This document shows, one piece after another, positions 9,899-18,919 of a stretch of 64,000 nt of DNA. A program made the position numbers and the translations under genes. Origin of the DNA: a virus; the IMG/VR virus record IMGVR_UViG_3300034068_001120, positions 1-64,000 of that record; one strand, written 5' to 3'. The notes under the pieces are model-generated. The model ran no database searches and was not told the DNA's origin. It saw only the letters and a list, made by a program, of their open reading frames with translations. Position 1 is the first letter of the stretch. Each line of letters begins with the position of its first letter.

Positions 9899-10804
9899 CT
9901 AGTACGCTCCTTCGCTAAAAGGATCGGTATCTGTGAAATCAAATATCTGATCTCTATTCGTTTCTAGATCTATTTCATCATTATCTTGTTGGGCCACATT
10001 AGAAACCTTTATGTTGGAATCTGTTATAGAACTGATGACAAATTGCGTTCCAGAAGAATCTCCAGTAACAACATTGCCAACAGAGAATGTGCCTGTTGCC
10101 ATACGAACATTCACGGTAATTGTCTTCGGTGATGTTGTTTTGGCAATAACAGATCCTTGTGCCGATGGTTCTAAGGAACTTCCAACAAATACTCGTTCTC
10201 CCACGGTGTAAGCCGAACCAGTTATTCCAGCCGTGAGCCCAAATATCTGTGCATAATCAGAAGAAAAGAGTGCACCCTGATCTATATCGGTTTGTCCTGT
10301 AATAATTTCTTCTTGATTGTAGATGAATCGCTGACAAGATAATTGAAATATTGACTTTAATCCTAATGGATAGAAAGGCATTTCTTTTTCTACGAATTTT
10401 ATTTCAAAGAATGCCTTGGCATAATCAAAATAAATTAAATCGCCTTCTCTGGGTGATCCTAGTTCTCTGATATTTTGATTGTGAGACATAACTTCAAGAA
10501 ATCTTCGTTGAGAAACAATAAAAGTTCCTTCATCTGGAATTTCTAATCCAAATCGAGAAATTAAATGTCCAGTAGCAGGAGGAGCAGGAGCAAATCCAGC
10601 ATCAGGTGAATTAAAATACATTTCAATTCTATTAATGTCCGTAAACTTAGACACCACATCGCCGAGTAGGGTATCTTGTGATACTAATTCTCGTGGAATG
10701 TAAATATAATCATATCCATGAATTTTAATTGCTTCTATGGTAAGACTATCAATTAATCGTTGTTCACTAGGAACATGCTTTCGAAAATATGGATTCGTTG
10801 TCAT
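9899..10804 (-). CDS. gp14: Neck protein gp14
   Basis: Neck (head-to-tail) protein that together with gp13 seals the filled head. It has 301 aa (T4: 256). N-terminus MTTNPYFRKHVPSEQRLIDS and the block IKIHGYDYIYIPRELVSQD are typical of this family in marine T4-like phages. A beta-rich insert near 190-260 accounts for the extra length. It lies between gp13 and gp15 in T4 order and its end carries the ribosome site of gp15. Confidence 0.9.
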   Translation of the reverse strand: MTTNPYFRKHVPSEQRLIDSLTIEAIKIHGYDYIYIPRELVSQDTLLGDVVSKFTDINRIEMYFNSPDAGFAPAPPATGHLISRFGLEIPDEGTFIVSQRRFLEVMSHNQNIRELGSPREGDLIYFDYAKAFFEIKFVEKEMPFYPLGLKSIFQLSCQRFIYNQEEIITGQTDIDQGALFSSDYAQIFGLTAGITGSAYTVGERVFVGSSLEPSAQGSVIAKTTSPKTITVNVRMATGTFSVGNVVTGDSSGTQFVISSITDSNIKVSNVAQQDNDEIDLETNRDQIFDFTDTDPFSEGAY

Positions 10805-10805
10805 T

Positions 10806-11564
10806 TTATCCAGTAATAAAATCAGGAGGTTCTTGATAACGCAGAACGGTTTGTTCTTCTAGTTCGGTTATTTCTCGAATGGCTTCTGTGTAAATTTTAG
10901 TACCATTAAAAGTCATATTTCCTGGCATGGCAATACCTTCATACTTACTAAGATTAATGCCCCATTGTCGCTTAATAAGTGCTGTTACATATTTCTTTAA
11001 TAGAATATCGCCGTAAATTTCACGTGCTGCATCTGGATCTAATGTTGTATACCCTTCAATAAGCAGAAACTGACCAACAATAAAGCCATCAGTAATATTG
11101 GTATCTATGACTAGTTTATTTGAGTGTCTATTGAATCTGATTTGTTTCTCTGGATCCAATAATTGTTGCAACAATTCAATATATTGCATTGCCGTAGTAA
11201 AGTGAGTAAGATTAATTTGACCATTTCTTACACCATAAAAATCATTTAATGCCAACTGATATCTAATATTAAAAATATTATTGACTTGCATGTTAAATCC
11301 AGCCTGAAATACTTTTGTCACAGAAATAAGACGAGTATCTATAGCGTCAGTGGATATATATTTGTTATTTCTATCTGTTTGCGTAATTTGATATTTATAA
11401 TACTGTCTTTGAAATCCCTCACTGCTCATCTCGGCAAACCATTGCAGAGCCTCATCCATTCTATCTTCTAGCTGCGAATCTTCTACATTTATTTCAATGA
11501 CAGGAGAACCAAGAGCACGCAATGCGTATTCTTTTAATTCTTGTCGTGTGGTTGGTATTGCCAT
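10806..11564 (-). CDS. gp13: Neck protein gp13
   Basis: Head-completion/neck protein, partner of gp14. It has 252 aa (T4: 309), so it is somewhat short. The N-terminus RQELKEYALRALGSPVIEIN followed by VEDSQLEDRMDEALQWFAEM is the conserved gp13 signature. The C-terminal half (GDILLKKYVTALIKRQWG) is also family-like. It is directly followed by gp14 with a 1-nt gap. Confidence 0.9.
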   Translation of the reverse strand: MAIPTTRQELKEYALRALGSPVIEINVEDSQLEDRMDEALQWFAEMSSEGFQRQYYKYQITQTDRNNKYISTDAIDTRLISVTKVFQAGFNMQVNNIFNIRYQLALNDFYGVRNGQINLTHFTTAMQYIELLQQLLDPEKQIRFNRHSNKLVIDTNITDGFIVGQFLLIEGYTTLDPDAAREIYGDILLKKYVTALIKRQWGINLSKYEGIAMPGNMTFNGTKIYTEAIREITELEEQTVLRYQEPPDFITG

Positions 11565-11565
11565 A

Positions 11566-13839
11566 TTACGTGGTTCTCATAATAAAGGCAAGAGCATAGT
11601 ATGGTGGAAGATTTGCAGTGTTTATTTCAGGCACCACAGTAACATCTGCTTCACTGAAAGCAGCCCCAGTATTCTTTTTAGGTTTGGATGTATTATATCG
11701 CTTTAGAGTATCACCACCTTGTGCACCTCCTGCACCGATATTCGTACCCGCATAATTATCAATTGCACTGATACCAGGAGTATTGTCGTCCATAGCATAA
11801 ACATGTCTGTGATCCACAAGACTTGCTGTTGCAGATCCACCTGATGCAGCAACAGCATATCCTCCTGTACCTGCACCTGCACTTGCACCAACAACAAATC
11901 TACCACGAAGATCAGGAGTTCCATTGGATCCATTGCAAAGTGCCCAAGATGTGGGAATATTAGCAACAGTACCACTCCACATAATAATTCCACCTACTGG
12001 AATAGTTCCATTTCCAACAAATGAAGTTGCATTTACCGCACCACTCACATCCAACTTCACAGGCATAGTCGTCAAAGAAGTCTCTATTATTTTCTTCGTA
12101 TTTGCGCCTTGTTTAACGTCTGCTGTTGAAATTAAATTAGGACTATTATAAAGACTAGTCAAAAACTGGCCTTCCCACAAAGTTTGATCTGCAAAATTTC
12201 CACCATATCCAATATCAATTCTATCCACTGACCACGTAGGCCACTCGGTCAATAAGGTATTATCGCCTAATACAATAACAGCATTTGTTCTGGAATTGAT
12301 GGGTGATGCCGCATCGCCGCCATTCAAAAATCCTGTCTGTATTATATTAAATGGAGTATTTCCTGTGCATTCGACATCACAATTGTACCAAGTCACATCA
12401 TTATTAATGGTCTTAATGTATCCAGAAACAATACACTGCCAATTTTTCATTCCTCCTGAGCCACCAGATACGGATGCAGGCATTTTTCTATTCATGCCGC
12501 TGATAGTTACTTTGACAAAATGATCATATTGGGGATTCGTTGCAGATGTCGTTGTTCCAGGAGGAAGTATAATAACAAACGGACCACAACTAGCACTGGT
12601 TCCTGGTTCAATACTAGTATGGAATCGTAATAAATTGGTGGTGGAACTTGTGATATTAGAATCACCAACAGAGACAGTTTTTACCACGGCTCCTGAAGGA
12701 TACGTTAAATATGTTGTCTTGTATTGATTTCTCACAGGAAGAATAGTGGATCCAGTTCTAGTCTGTGCAATGGTTCCGTTATAAGTTATTCCAGTAGTAA
12801 CAAACAATCCACTCGCAGTAATACCAGCAGCAGAGATGCCCGTGGCTGTCAAAAGAGTTGCGCTCATTGTTGTGCCAGTTAATCCTCCTGCCACAGTGAA
12901 TACCAGATTAGAATTTGCAGAAAATCCTGCTGCAATTCCACTACCATCATTATACTGAATCATTCCAGTGGAGCCTGCAGGTTCTGCCGTATCCCATACT
13001 AATTGACCTGCGCCATTGGTTCCCAATAATTGTCCATTCGTTCCATCACTAACAGGAAGATACCAAGTGGTGGGAGTCGTAATCGCTGGAGGTGCTTGGA
13101 ATCCCACTGTTTTTCCTGTTGAATCCGTGAATACAAAACTTCCACCACAAACACCACGGAAATCTTTGCCTAGAAAATTTCCTTCAAAGGTACCAGTAAC
13201 ACCAGAATGAATATTGGTTCCCGAGGTTGATCCATTGAGCAGATATACAAAATTTCTGGATCCGGCTTTAGCACCAAAGAATCCTAAAGATGCTCCAGCG
13301 GAGTTGTCTGTGTCTGGATAGAAAAATGCAATGCCTCGATCCATCGCACGTGAACCAGCACCAGTTACACCAACTCCCCCAGTTTGTCCAAGCGATATAA
13401 CAGCATCGGCTATTGTAAAATTTGCACTACTCGTAGAAGTCAGGGTTCCGCCAACGAAAAAATTACCAGTAACTGTTACATGTGAGAGTATAGTAGCCGA
13501 ACCACCAGCAACACCCATTGTAATTGCAGTTGCATTAGAACCAATTGTAAGAGTAGATCCAGCGGCATTAAAGGTATGAAATGCTGCCTGTGTTCCTCGA
13601 ATTCCCGCCGAGAATGTATGTCCTGTAAGAACTGTTGGAAGCAAAGCTGCAGTTAATACTCCTTCTGCATCGGTTGTTGTTAATGAAACACTACTAGACG
13701 AAACACCAGAATATACCTTTAACTTATTGAGTTTATAGGCTGATAAATTACTTTGATCTTTCCAAGTATTAAACGTATTGTTTAATGCAACTTCTGGGAT
13801 TGAATAATTATTGGAGTCTGGTCCTGTATTTACTGGCAT
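11566..13839 (-). CDS. Tail fibre protein with C-terminal tail-collar domain (gp12-like position)
   Basis: 757 aa of mostly beta-rich, Gly/Thr/Ser/Ala-rich sequence. N-terminal ~40 residues (NNYSIPEVALNNTFNTWKDQ) look like a baseplate-attachment segment seen in T4-like fibres. Repeated TAAGITASG-type stretches suggest a trimeric fibre shaft. The C-terminus carries a phage tail-collar domain (family PF07484): PVGGIIMWSG, then SWALCNGSNGTPDLRGRFVVG, ending with DHRHVYAMD and LPPYYALAFIMRT. In T4 this domain occurs in the short tail fibre gp12. It lies between the gp10-like gene and gp13, the place of T4 gene 12. Likely a receptor-binding or baseplate-tip fibre. Confidence 0.85.
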   Translation of the reverse strand: MPVNTGPDSNNYSIPEVALNNTFNTWKDQSNLSAYKLNKLKVYSGVSSSSVSLTTTDAEGVLTAALLPTVLTGHTFSAGIRGTQAAFHTFNAAGSTLTIGSNATAITMGVAGGSATILSHVTVTGNFFVGGTLTSTSSANFTIADAVISLGQTGGVGVTGAGSRAMDRGIAFFYPDTDNSAGASLGFFGAKAGSRNFVYLLNGSTSGTNIHSGVTGTFEGNFLGKDFRGVCGGSFVFTDSTGKTVGFQAPPAITTPTTWYLPVSDGTNGQLLGTNGAGQLVWDTAEPAGSTGMIQYNDGSGIAAGFSANSNLVFTVAGGLTGTTMSATLLTATGISAAGITASGLFVTTGITYNGTIAQTRTGSTILPVRNQYKTTYLTYPSGAVVKTVSVGDSNITSSTTNLLRFHTSIEPGTSASCGPFVIILPPGTTTSATNPQYDHFVKVTISGMNRKMPASVSGGSGGMKNWQCIVSGYIKTINNDVTWYNCDVECTGNTPFNIIQTGFLNGGDAASPINSRTNAVIVLGDNTLLTEWPTWSVDRIDIGYGGNFADQTLWEGQFLTSLYNSPNLISTADVKQGANTKKIIETSLTTMPVKLDVSGAVNATSFVGNGTIPVGGIIMWSGTVANIPTSWALCNGSNGTPDLRGRFVVGASAGAGTGGYAVAASGGSATASLVDHRHVYAMDDNTPGISAIDNYAGTNIGAGGAQGGDTLKRYNTSKPKKNTGAAFSEADVTVVPEINTANLPPYYALAFIMRTT

Positions 13840-14033
13840 TTACTAGTTTCCTGTGTATTATGTACGAATTTCAGAACTTCTTCTAACTGAGCCTTTAAAG
13901 TATGTATCTCTATTTCTAAATCCTTAATCTGCGTTTCTGTTTTCTTTTTTTCTATAAATTCTTCTGCTGCTTGAGTATCAGCCAGTATGAGTGCCCCAGA
14001 ATAAGAATCTCGTTTATATTTTCTTAATCCCAT
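13830..14033 (-). CDS. Small coiled-coil protein between baseplate and fibre genes
   Basis: 67 aa. The first ~30 residues (MGLRKYKRDSYSGALILAD) are basic and extended; residues 29-58 form a clear heptad-type coiled coil (KTETQIKDLEIEIHTLKAQL). It overlaps the fibre gene by 10 nt and starts 2 nt after gp10-like, so it belongs to the same transcript. Possibly a fibre trimerisation or chaperone factor; function unknown. Confidence 0.75.
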   Translation of the reverse strand: MGLRKYKRDSYSGALILADTQAAEEFIEKKKTETQIKDLEIEIHTLKAQLEEVLKFVHNTQETSKCQ

Positions 14034-14035
14034 AA

Positions 14036-17000
14036 TTAACTCACAAAACTAGCAACTCGTATACTGCGAACAGCAGGAGTCTGATAATATGTTGCAGGAA
14101 CGGCAGTAGATGCAAGAGATATTTTAATTTGATAGGAAGAAAATGCGGTTCCTAATGTTATGCCGTATGTTCCTGTACTATAATCTAAATCTGATCCACT
14201 CACAGGAGTAGAAACGGATCTGGTTAACGCATTCCAAGTCTTTGTTTGAATTTGTGCTTCTCCTGCTGTGGAAACTCTATAATATACTTCTAATGATGAT
14301 CCACTCGGAGTATTTGTGTCCACAAAAATTGCAAGTCCATTTGAGTTCACGGCATCCACGGCAACAATACGACTAATATATTGTGACGGAGAGCCAGTAG
14401 CAACTCGCATAGCAATTCCAGTGGCATACATTGCTTGTGTATCAACTACAGGTGAAACAAATCCAGTACCATTAAAGCTATATTGAAGATTAAATGCTGT
14501 TGAAGGAATTGATGTCATATAAATGTTTTCATTATTTTTAAATGCAAGACTTGTTGAGTCTGTGAATTGTCGGGAAATACCACAACCAGCAGGAATCACT
14601 TCTGGAGAACTAAACTTTAATATTTGCTTTGCCAGATTATTTGTCAGTGTTGCATTAAATCTACTAGAAGCACCAGTTTCAAATACGCAACGATTTACAT
14701 TAAACATAAGATCAGTTGAGTTTTCTGCAACAGAAAGTCCCATGGAAGTAGAAGTATATAAAGTTCCTACCAGTTGATTATTTCCAACGCGACCACCTGT
14801 AGAATCTCCACTTGCTAATGCATTGTATCCAGAGTCTGCTGCATATAAAGAATATTTCTGAGAATTAGTACTAATGCATATTGCATATTCTCCTGGTTCT
14901 AAGAATACAGGACTAGAAAATGTAAAGGTTGTGGCATATGGAGTTACTGAGTCTGCCGTTACACCTGCAGACAAAAGTGTCACGGTGGAAAACGGTAATA
15001 CCACCGAAGGAGACGGATATCCAGATATAGTTGGTCTGATTTGTACGGTGACAGGAAGCACAGAATCTTTTTCGGAAAAGAACAATTCCACGCTCTTGAT
15101 AAAGAGTCCTTCTGGATTACTTTTCTTGTCAACGAAGAATGTTTGTGAAAGTGGATCTGCCCATTGTGAATTTTCTAAAATATCAACAGAAAACTCTCTT
15201 GCAAATGGATTCTTTACAATTCCATCACTTGATACAGTTTGTCTTCTGAGTACAGGTGGACGAGTAGAATAAGATCCAGAATCTCGTTGATCCAAAGCAC
15301 CAACACAATAATATGTTGCTTCGGCTGCCGTGGTTGCATTTTCATTAGTCGAAGAATCTACCAGTCGAACAATCTTCTCTCCTGCGGTATAGGTATTTGC
15401 CGGAATGTTGAATGTAGCACCGCAAGTTCCATATGCGTCACTTGATAATCCACTCTTTACAACATCGCCATCAAAATAAATTGAAAGTCCTGTTGTTGAT
15501 GGTTTAAGACCAAATGCAGTGAATGTTATTCCTGTTGTTGCTGGAATATATTGAACAATACTACGATCCACTATTTTTGTACCAACTCTGGTTTTAATTC
15601 TATTCTTCAGACGAGACATCTTCATACGAGTACTAAGATTCTCATCTATTCCAATTATTGTGCGACTTATCCCAGCAGATGCATTACCCGAATTAATATT
15701 GGGAATAACCGAGGAAGATGCAACATGAGGGGTTTTAAGATTTTGTTTTTGTACGTCATCTTGTTCTTGATTATTGTCTTCTATTCCTGTCCACATACTC
15801 TCCCAATCATTCCATTGGGTACCGAATCCTCGTGAATTGTCCGCATTAGATCCCAACCAATTATCATTTTCGCCTAATGCATTTGTTTTTACTATTGGAC
15901 GATATGCAACATCGTATACCGTAGCAACCGAAGGAGTTAATTTGGCAAATCCAAGCCAATTAATTGTATTGGATGGATTAACAATAATCTGCTTGGTTGA
16001 TTCTCCATTTTCAATATAGGGAGTTTGTGTATAACTCAATGTAATCAAACCATCTGCTGATAACGTAGTTCCAGTATAAGCATAACCACCCAACGAAACT
16101 GTTGATGGTGTAAAAAATGGACGCAATTCACCTGTTTCATAATCAACAGAACATATATGATCTCCAGAAGCAACATCGCCAATAGAATGTCCCACAAATT
16201 CTTCAGAAAATATAGAAGTTTTTAATGGTTCTGTAGCAGCTCCTGCCAATGTTTTAATGGATTTTGAATCTGTTTCCAATTCAGACAAAGATAATTTGGC
16301 AAAAACTTCCACATCATCAATACGTTTTTCTATTTTTCCAATATCCTGCATGGTGTATCGCTTATTGTCTGTTGCGGTAAACAATACATCTCCTGCATTA
16401 TGTGTATATGCTGGTATCGAAGCCGTACCAAGAACCATAGCATCAATTGGATCTGGTGGAACCGAAGGAGATATATCTGGAGTTCCCGTAACTGTTAAGA
16501 ATTCTGCTGTTCCATCTGTTGGATCAGTTCGTAGGCATATCTTGTCTATTCTAGGAAGATAATGAGTATAGGATACTGTTGTGGATTTTTCTGTTCTGAA
16601 TGGTTTAAAGAGTGGAGTAGTTGCAGTTAATCCAGAATGCCTGAAATCTAGGCAATTAGCAAGAGAAACCGTTTTACCAGTTTTTGGACTTGTGAATAAA
16701 GGAACATTATCATACGAAACTCCAATGTATGAAGTTGCACCAATGAAAGGAGCGGCCGCTAATCCACCATGAAGAAAATAATTATAACCAACAGACAATG
16801 TTCCTGATGTGTTAAAAGCATCCCAAGCGGTTTGTTTGGATGACTTTACCATTATGCGAGAATAATTATAATGAGTATCAGTTTGTCCGTCATCTAATTC
16901 AAAATAATCTGATATATCTGTAGGACCTATACTATGGGTAATACCTGTTATAGAATAGACATCGGCTTTTGATAGCGTGTATACACTGCGTCCATTTTCT

Positions 17001-18910
17001 AGGGTGTTTGCATTGTATGCAATTGCCGAATCTGTTGCAGCCGTCGAAGTTTTCGTTCGTATAGAAGAACTGCTTATAGTGGACGGTTTATATACAACTG
17101 GAACCAAGACACGTAGGTTTCCGCTAGTAAATCCTGAAGGAGTAGTACCGCCATTATAAGAAAAAACAACACTATTAGCACCTGACGTTATACTGCTTGT
17201 TCCAGCATGGTAAGCTGGAAAAAATACTTGTCCTGTTGCATTCGATATTGCAATATCTGCTAGTGTGGTGTTTGGATCAAGGTCAATATATGCGTCAGAT
17301 ACTGTCTCAGAGAACATGCTACCGCTATCAGATATCGTGAATGTTGTTCCGCCCGCAGCAGTGTGTATGTAATTGGTTAAAGTATTCGTCCATAATCTTC
17401 CAGGAGCCGCTACTGCAGTGACTTGATCTATGGCATATCCAGTCGTCATTTCATATACAAGAGATTGCGAGTTTGGAGATTGAACTTGTGCAAAGGTAGT
17501 TCCAGTTCCAGAGGGAACAAATGTACCGCAAGTATGTCCTGCGCTCCAACCCGTTCCATTATTATCAACAAAATACAATGCACCACTACTAGCTCCAGCA
17601 ACTGAACCACTTAATCCATACAAATATAAATTGTAATTATATCCTGTAGTAGATCCAGTACTCACTGGAATGGCACCATGAACATAGCCTGTTGCAACTA
17701 CACCACTGGAAGAATTTCTAAATTTTACTTCTACAGAACCAGAATTAATATTCACTAGATTATTGGCAAATGTTGTTCCGAATGCGGCACTAGTGCCCAT
17801 ACAAACACCCACATAATTACCCAATCCAAATCCATAAGTTAAATTTGTTTCTGTTTGTGTTGTTCTGGCTTTTGCAACATTCAAGGTTATTGGATATTGT
17901 GATTCTAATTCGTGTCCTTGCACGTATGCTTTACCAGGACCAATTACAAATCCCAAAGTAGAACCACTCAAATTCTTTACCTTTACATCAAATGGCCTAA
18001 CAATATACGAGCCAGATTCGTCAAATGTTCTACGAGATAATGCAGATTCTATCTCGGCATAGGATACTCGTTCAGATTTTCTTGTGATTTTGCCTGCATC
18101 GAATCTAATCAATTCAATGAAATCATTTGCTTCTGAAGTAATGCCAGATTGCGTTAACATTAAATCTATCTTATAACGATCTCCACCTGGTGCATTATAA
18201 TTAGACGAGCCAATTGCAGGATCCTTTAAGGTAGAATCTTCTTCTGCTGTTACTGTATCTCGTACCACATCAAATCCAACACGAGTAGTAAGAAGATTAA
18301 AAGAAGCGGCGGTTCCACCGAATGACACATCCAGTGTGCTACCAGATATACGATATGGTGTAAACTTTTGTGTTCCTACTGGAGTAAAAAATCCATCAAC
18401 ATAAAAAATACCATCGGCAACGGTAATCAATTTGCATGATTCAGTGGTTCCAATAACGCCATTCGTTAATGTGGTGCCACCCAATGAAATGTTTCCCGCA
18501 CTAAAAGAATAGCCAGAGGTGAAGTCGACTATTACTACTAAATGGGTAGTACTACCTCCAGACGAAAGAGGTACATAATGAACTATCTTTGCTTTTGTTG
18601 TGCTTTGAACTAATTCAGATCCGATTAGGGTATCATAATCCAATACAGCGGCATCATTAAGACTGGCAATAGTTATTCTTATGGCAGAGGTAGTTCTGAC
18701 ACTTATTCCACCACCAATAATGCGAGATCCATCTTTGAAGAGATGATCCCCAACCTTTGAAACTTGGTTTTGTAATATAGATTGTGCTTGAGTTATTTCT
18801 CTGGCTTGCAAAGCATAGCCAGGTCGGAATAGAACACGTAAAAATCCAGAATCAGTAGTAAAATCGTCGTAATACGGATTTATATTGAAAATACTAGGGT
18901 CGTATGTCAT
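14036..18910 (-). CDS. gp10: Giant baseplate wedge protein, DUF4815 / gp10-like
   Basis: 1624 aa, the largest gene here and far longer than T4 gp10 (602 aa). The N-terminus MTYDPSIFNINPYYDDFTTD, then LRVLFRPGYALQAREITQAQ and GDHLFKDGSRIIGG, is the start of the DUF4815 family found in marine T4-like phages, where it is annotated as baseplate wedge gp10. The middle contains long Ser/Thr/Gly beta-rich regions, and SNPEGLFIKSVELFFSEKD near 1250 looks like a second conserved baseplate module. It would connect the wedge to the short fibres. Neighbours are gp8 and the fibre gene. The family call is strong; how far it functionally equals T4 gp10 is inference. Confidence 0.88.
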   Translation of the reverse strand: MTYDPSIFNINPYYDDFTTDSGFLRVLFRPGYALQAREITQAQSILQNQVSKVGDHLFKDGSRIIGGGISVRTTSAIRITIASLNDAAVLDYDTLIGSELVQSTTKAKIVHYVPLSSGGSTTHLVVIVDFTSGYSFSAGNISLGGTTLTNGVIGTTESCKLITVADGIFYVDGFFTPVGTQKFTPYRISGSTLDVSFGGTAASFNLLTTRVGFDVVRDTVTAEEDSTLKDPAIGSSNYNAPGGDRYKIDLMLTQSGITSEANDFIELIRFDAGKITRKSERVSYAEIESALSRRTFDESGSYIVRPFDVKVKNLSGSTLGFVIGPGKAYVQGHELESQYPITLNVAKARTTQTETNLTYGFGLGNYVGVCMGTSAAFGTTFANNLVNINSGSVEVKFRNSSSGVVATGYVHGAIPVSTGSTTGYNYNLYLYGLSGSVAGASSGALYFVDNNGTGWSAGHTCGTFVPSGTGTTFAQVQSPNSQSLVYEMTTGYAIDQVTAVAAPGRLWTNTLTNYIHTAAGGTTFTISDSGSMFSETVSDAYIDLDPNTTLADIAISNATGQVFFPAYHAGTSSITSGANSVVFSYNGGTTPSGFTSGNLRVLVPVVYKPSTISSSSIRTKTSTAATDSAIAYNANTLENGRSVYTLSKADVYSITGITHSIGPTDISDYFELDDGQTDTHYNYSRIMVKSSKQTAWDAFNTSGTLSVGYNYFLHGGLAAAPFIGATSYIGVSYDNVPLFTSPKTGKTVSLANCLDFRHSGLTATTPLFKPFRTEKSTTVSYTHYLPRIDKICLRTDPTDGTAEFLTVTGTPDISPSVPPDPIDAMVLGTASIPAYTHNAGDVLFTATDNKRYTMQDIGKIEKRIDDVEVFAKLSLSELETDSKSIKTLAGAATEPLKTSIFSEEFVGHSIGDVASGDHICSVDYETGELRPFFTPSTVSLGGYAYTGTTLSADGLITLSYTQTPYIENGESTKQIIVNPSNTINWLGFAKLTPSVATVYDVAYRPIVKTNALGENDNWLGSNADNSRGFGTQWNDWESMWTGIEDNNQEQDDVQKQNLKTPHVASSSVIPNINSGNASAGISRTIIGIDENLSTRMKMSRLKNRIKTRVGTKIVDRSIVQYIPATTGITFTAFGLKPSTTGLSIYFDGDVVKSGLSSDAYGTCGATFNIPANTYTAGEKIVRLVDSSTNENATTAAEATYYCVGALDQRDSGSYSTRPPVLRRQTVSSDGIVKNPFAREFSVDILENSQWADPLSQTFFVDKKSNPEGLFIKSVELFFSEKDSVLPVTVQIRPTISGYPSPSVVLPFSTVTLLSAGVTADSVTPYATTFTFSSPVFLEPGEYAICISTNSQKYSLYAADSGYNALASGDSTGGRVGNNQLVGTLYTSTSMGLSVAENSTDLMFNVNRCVFETGASSRFNATLTNNLAKQILKFSSPEVIPAGCGISRQFTDSTSLAFKNNENIYMTSIPSTAFNLQYSFNGTGFVSPVVDTQAMYATGIAMRVATGSPSQYISRIVAVDAVNSNGLAIFVDTNTPSGSSLEVYYRVSTAGEAQIQTKTWNALTRSVSTPVSGSDLDYSTGTYGITLGTAFSSYQIKISLASTAVPATYYQTPAVRSIRVASFVS

Positions 18911-18919
18911 TAGTTCCTT

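Noticed and set aside
11392-11399. TATAAATA on the minus strand inside gp13
   Set aside because: Lies deep in a coding region and simply encodes KYQ; a few chance matches are expected in AT-rich DNA of this length.
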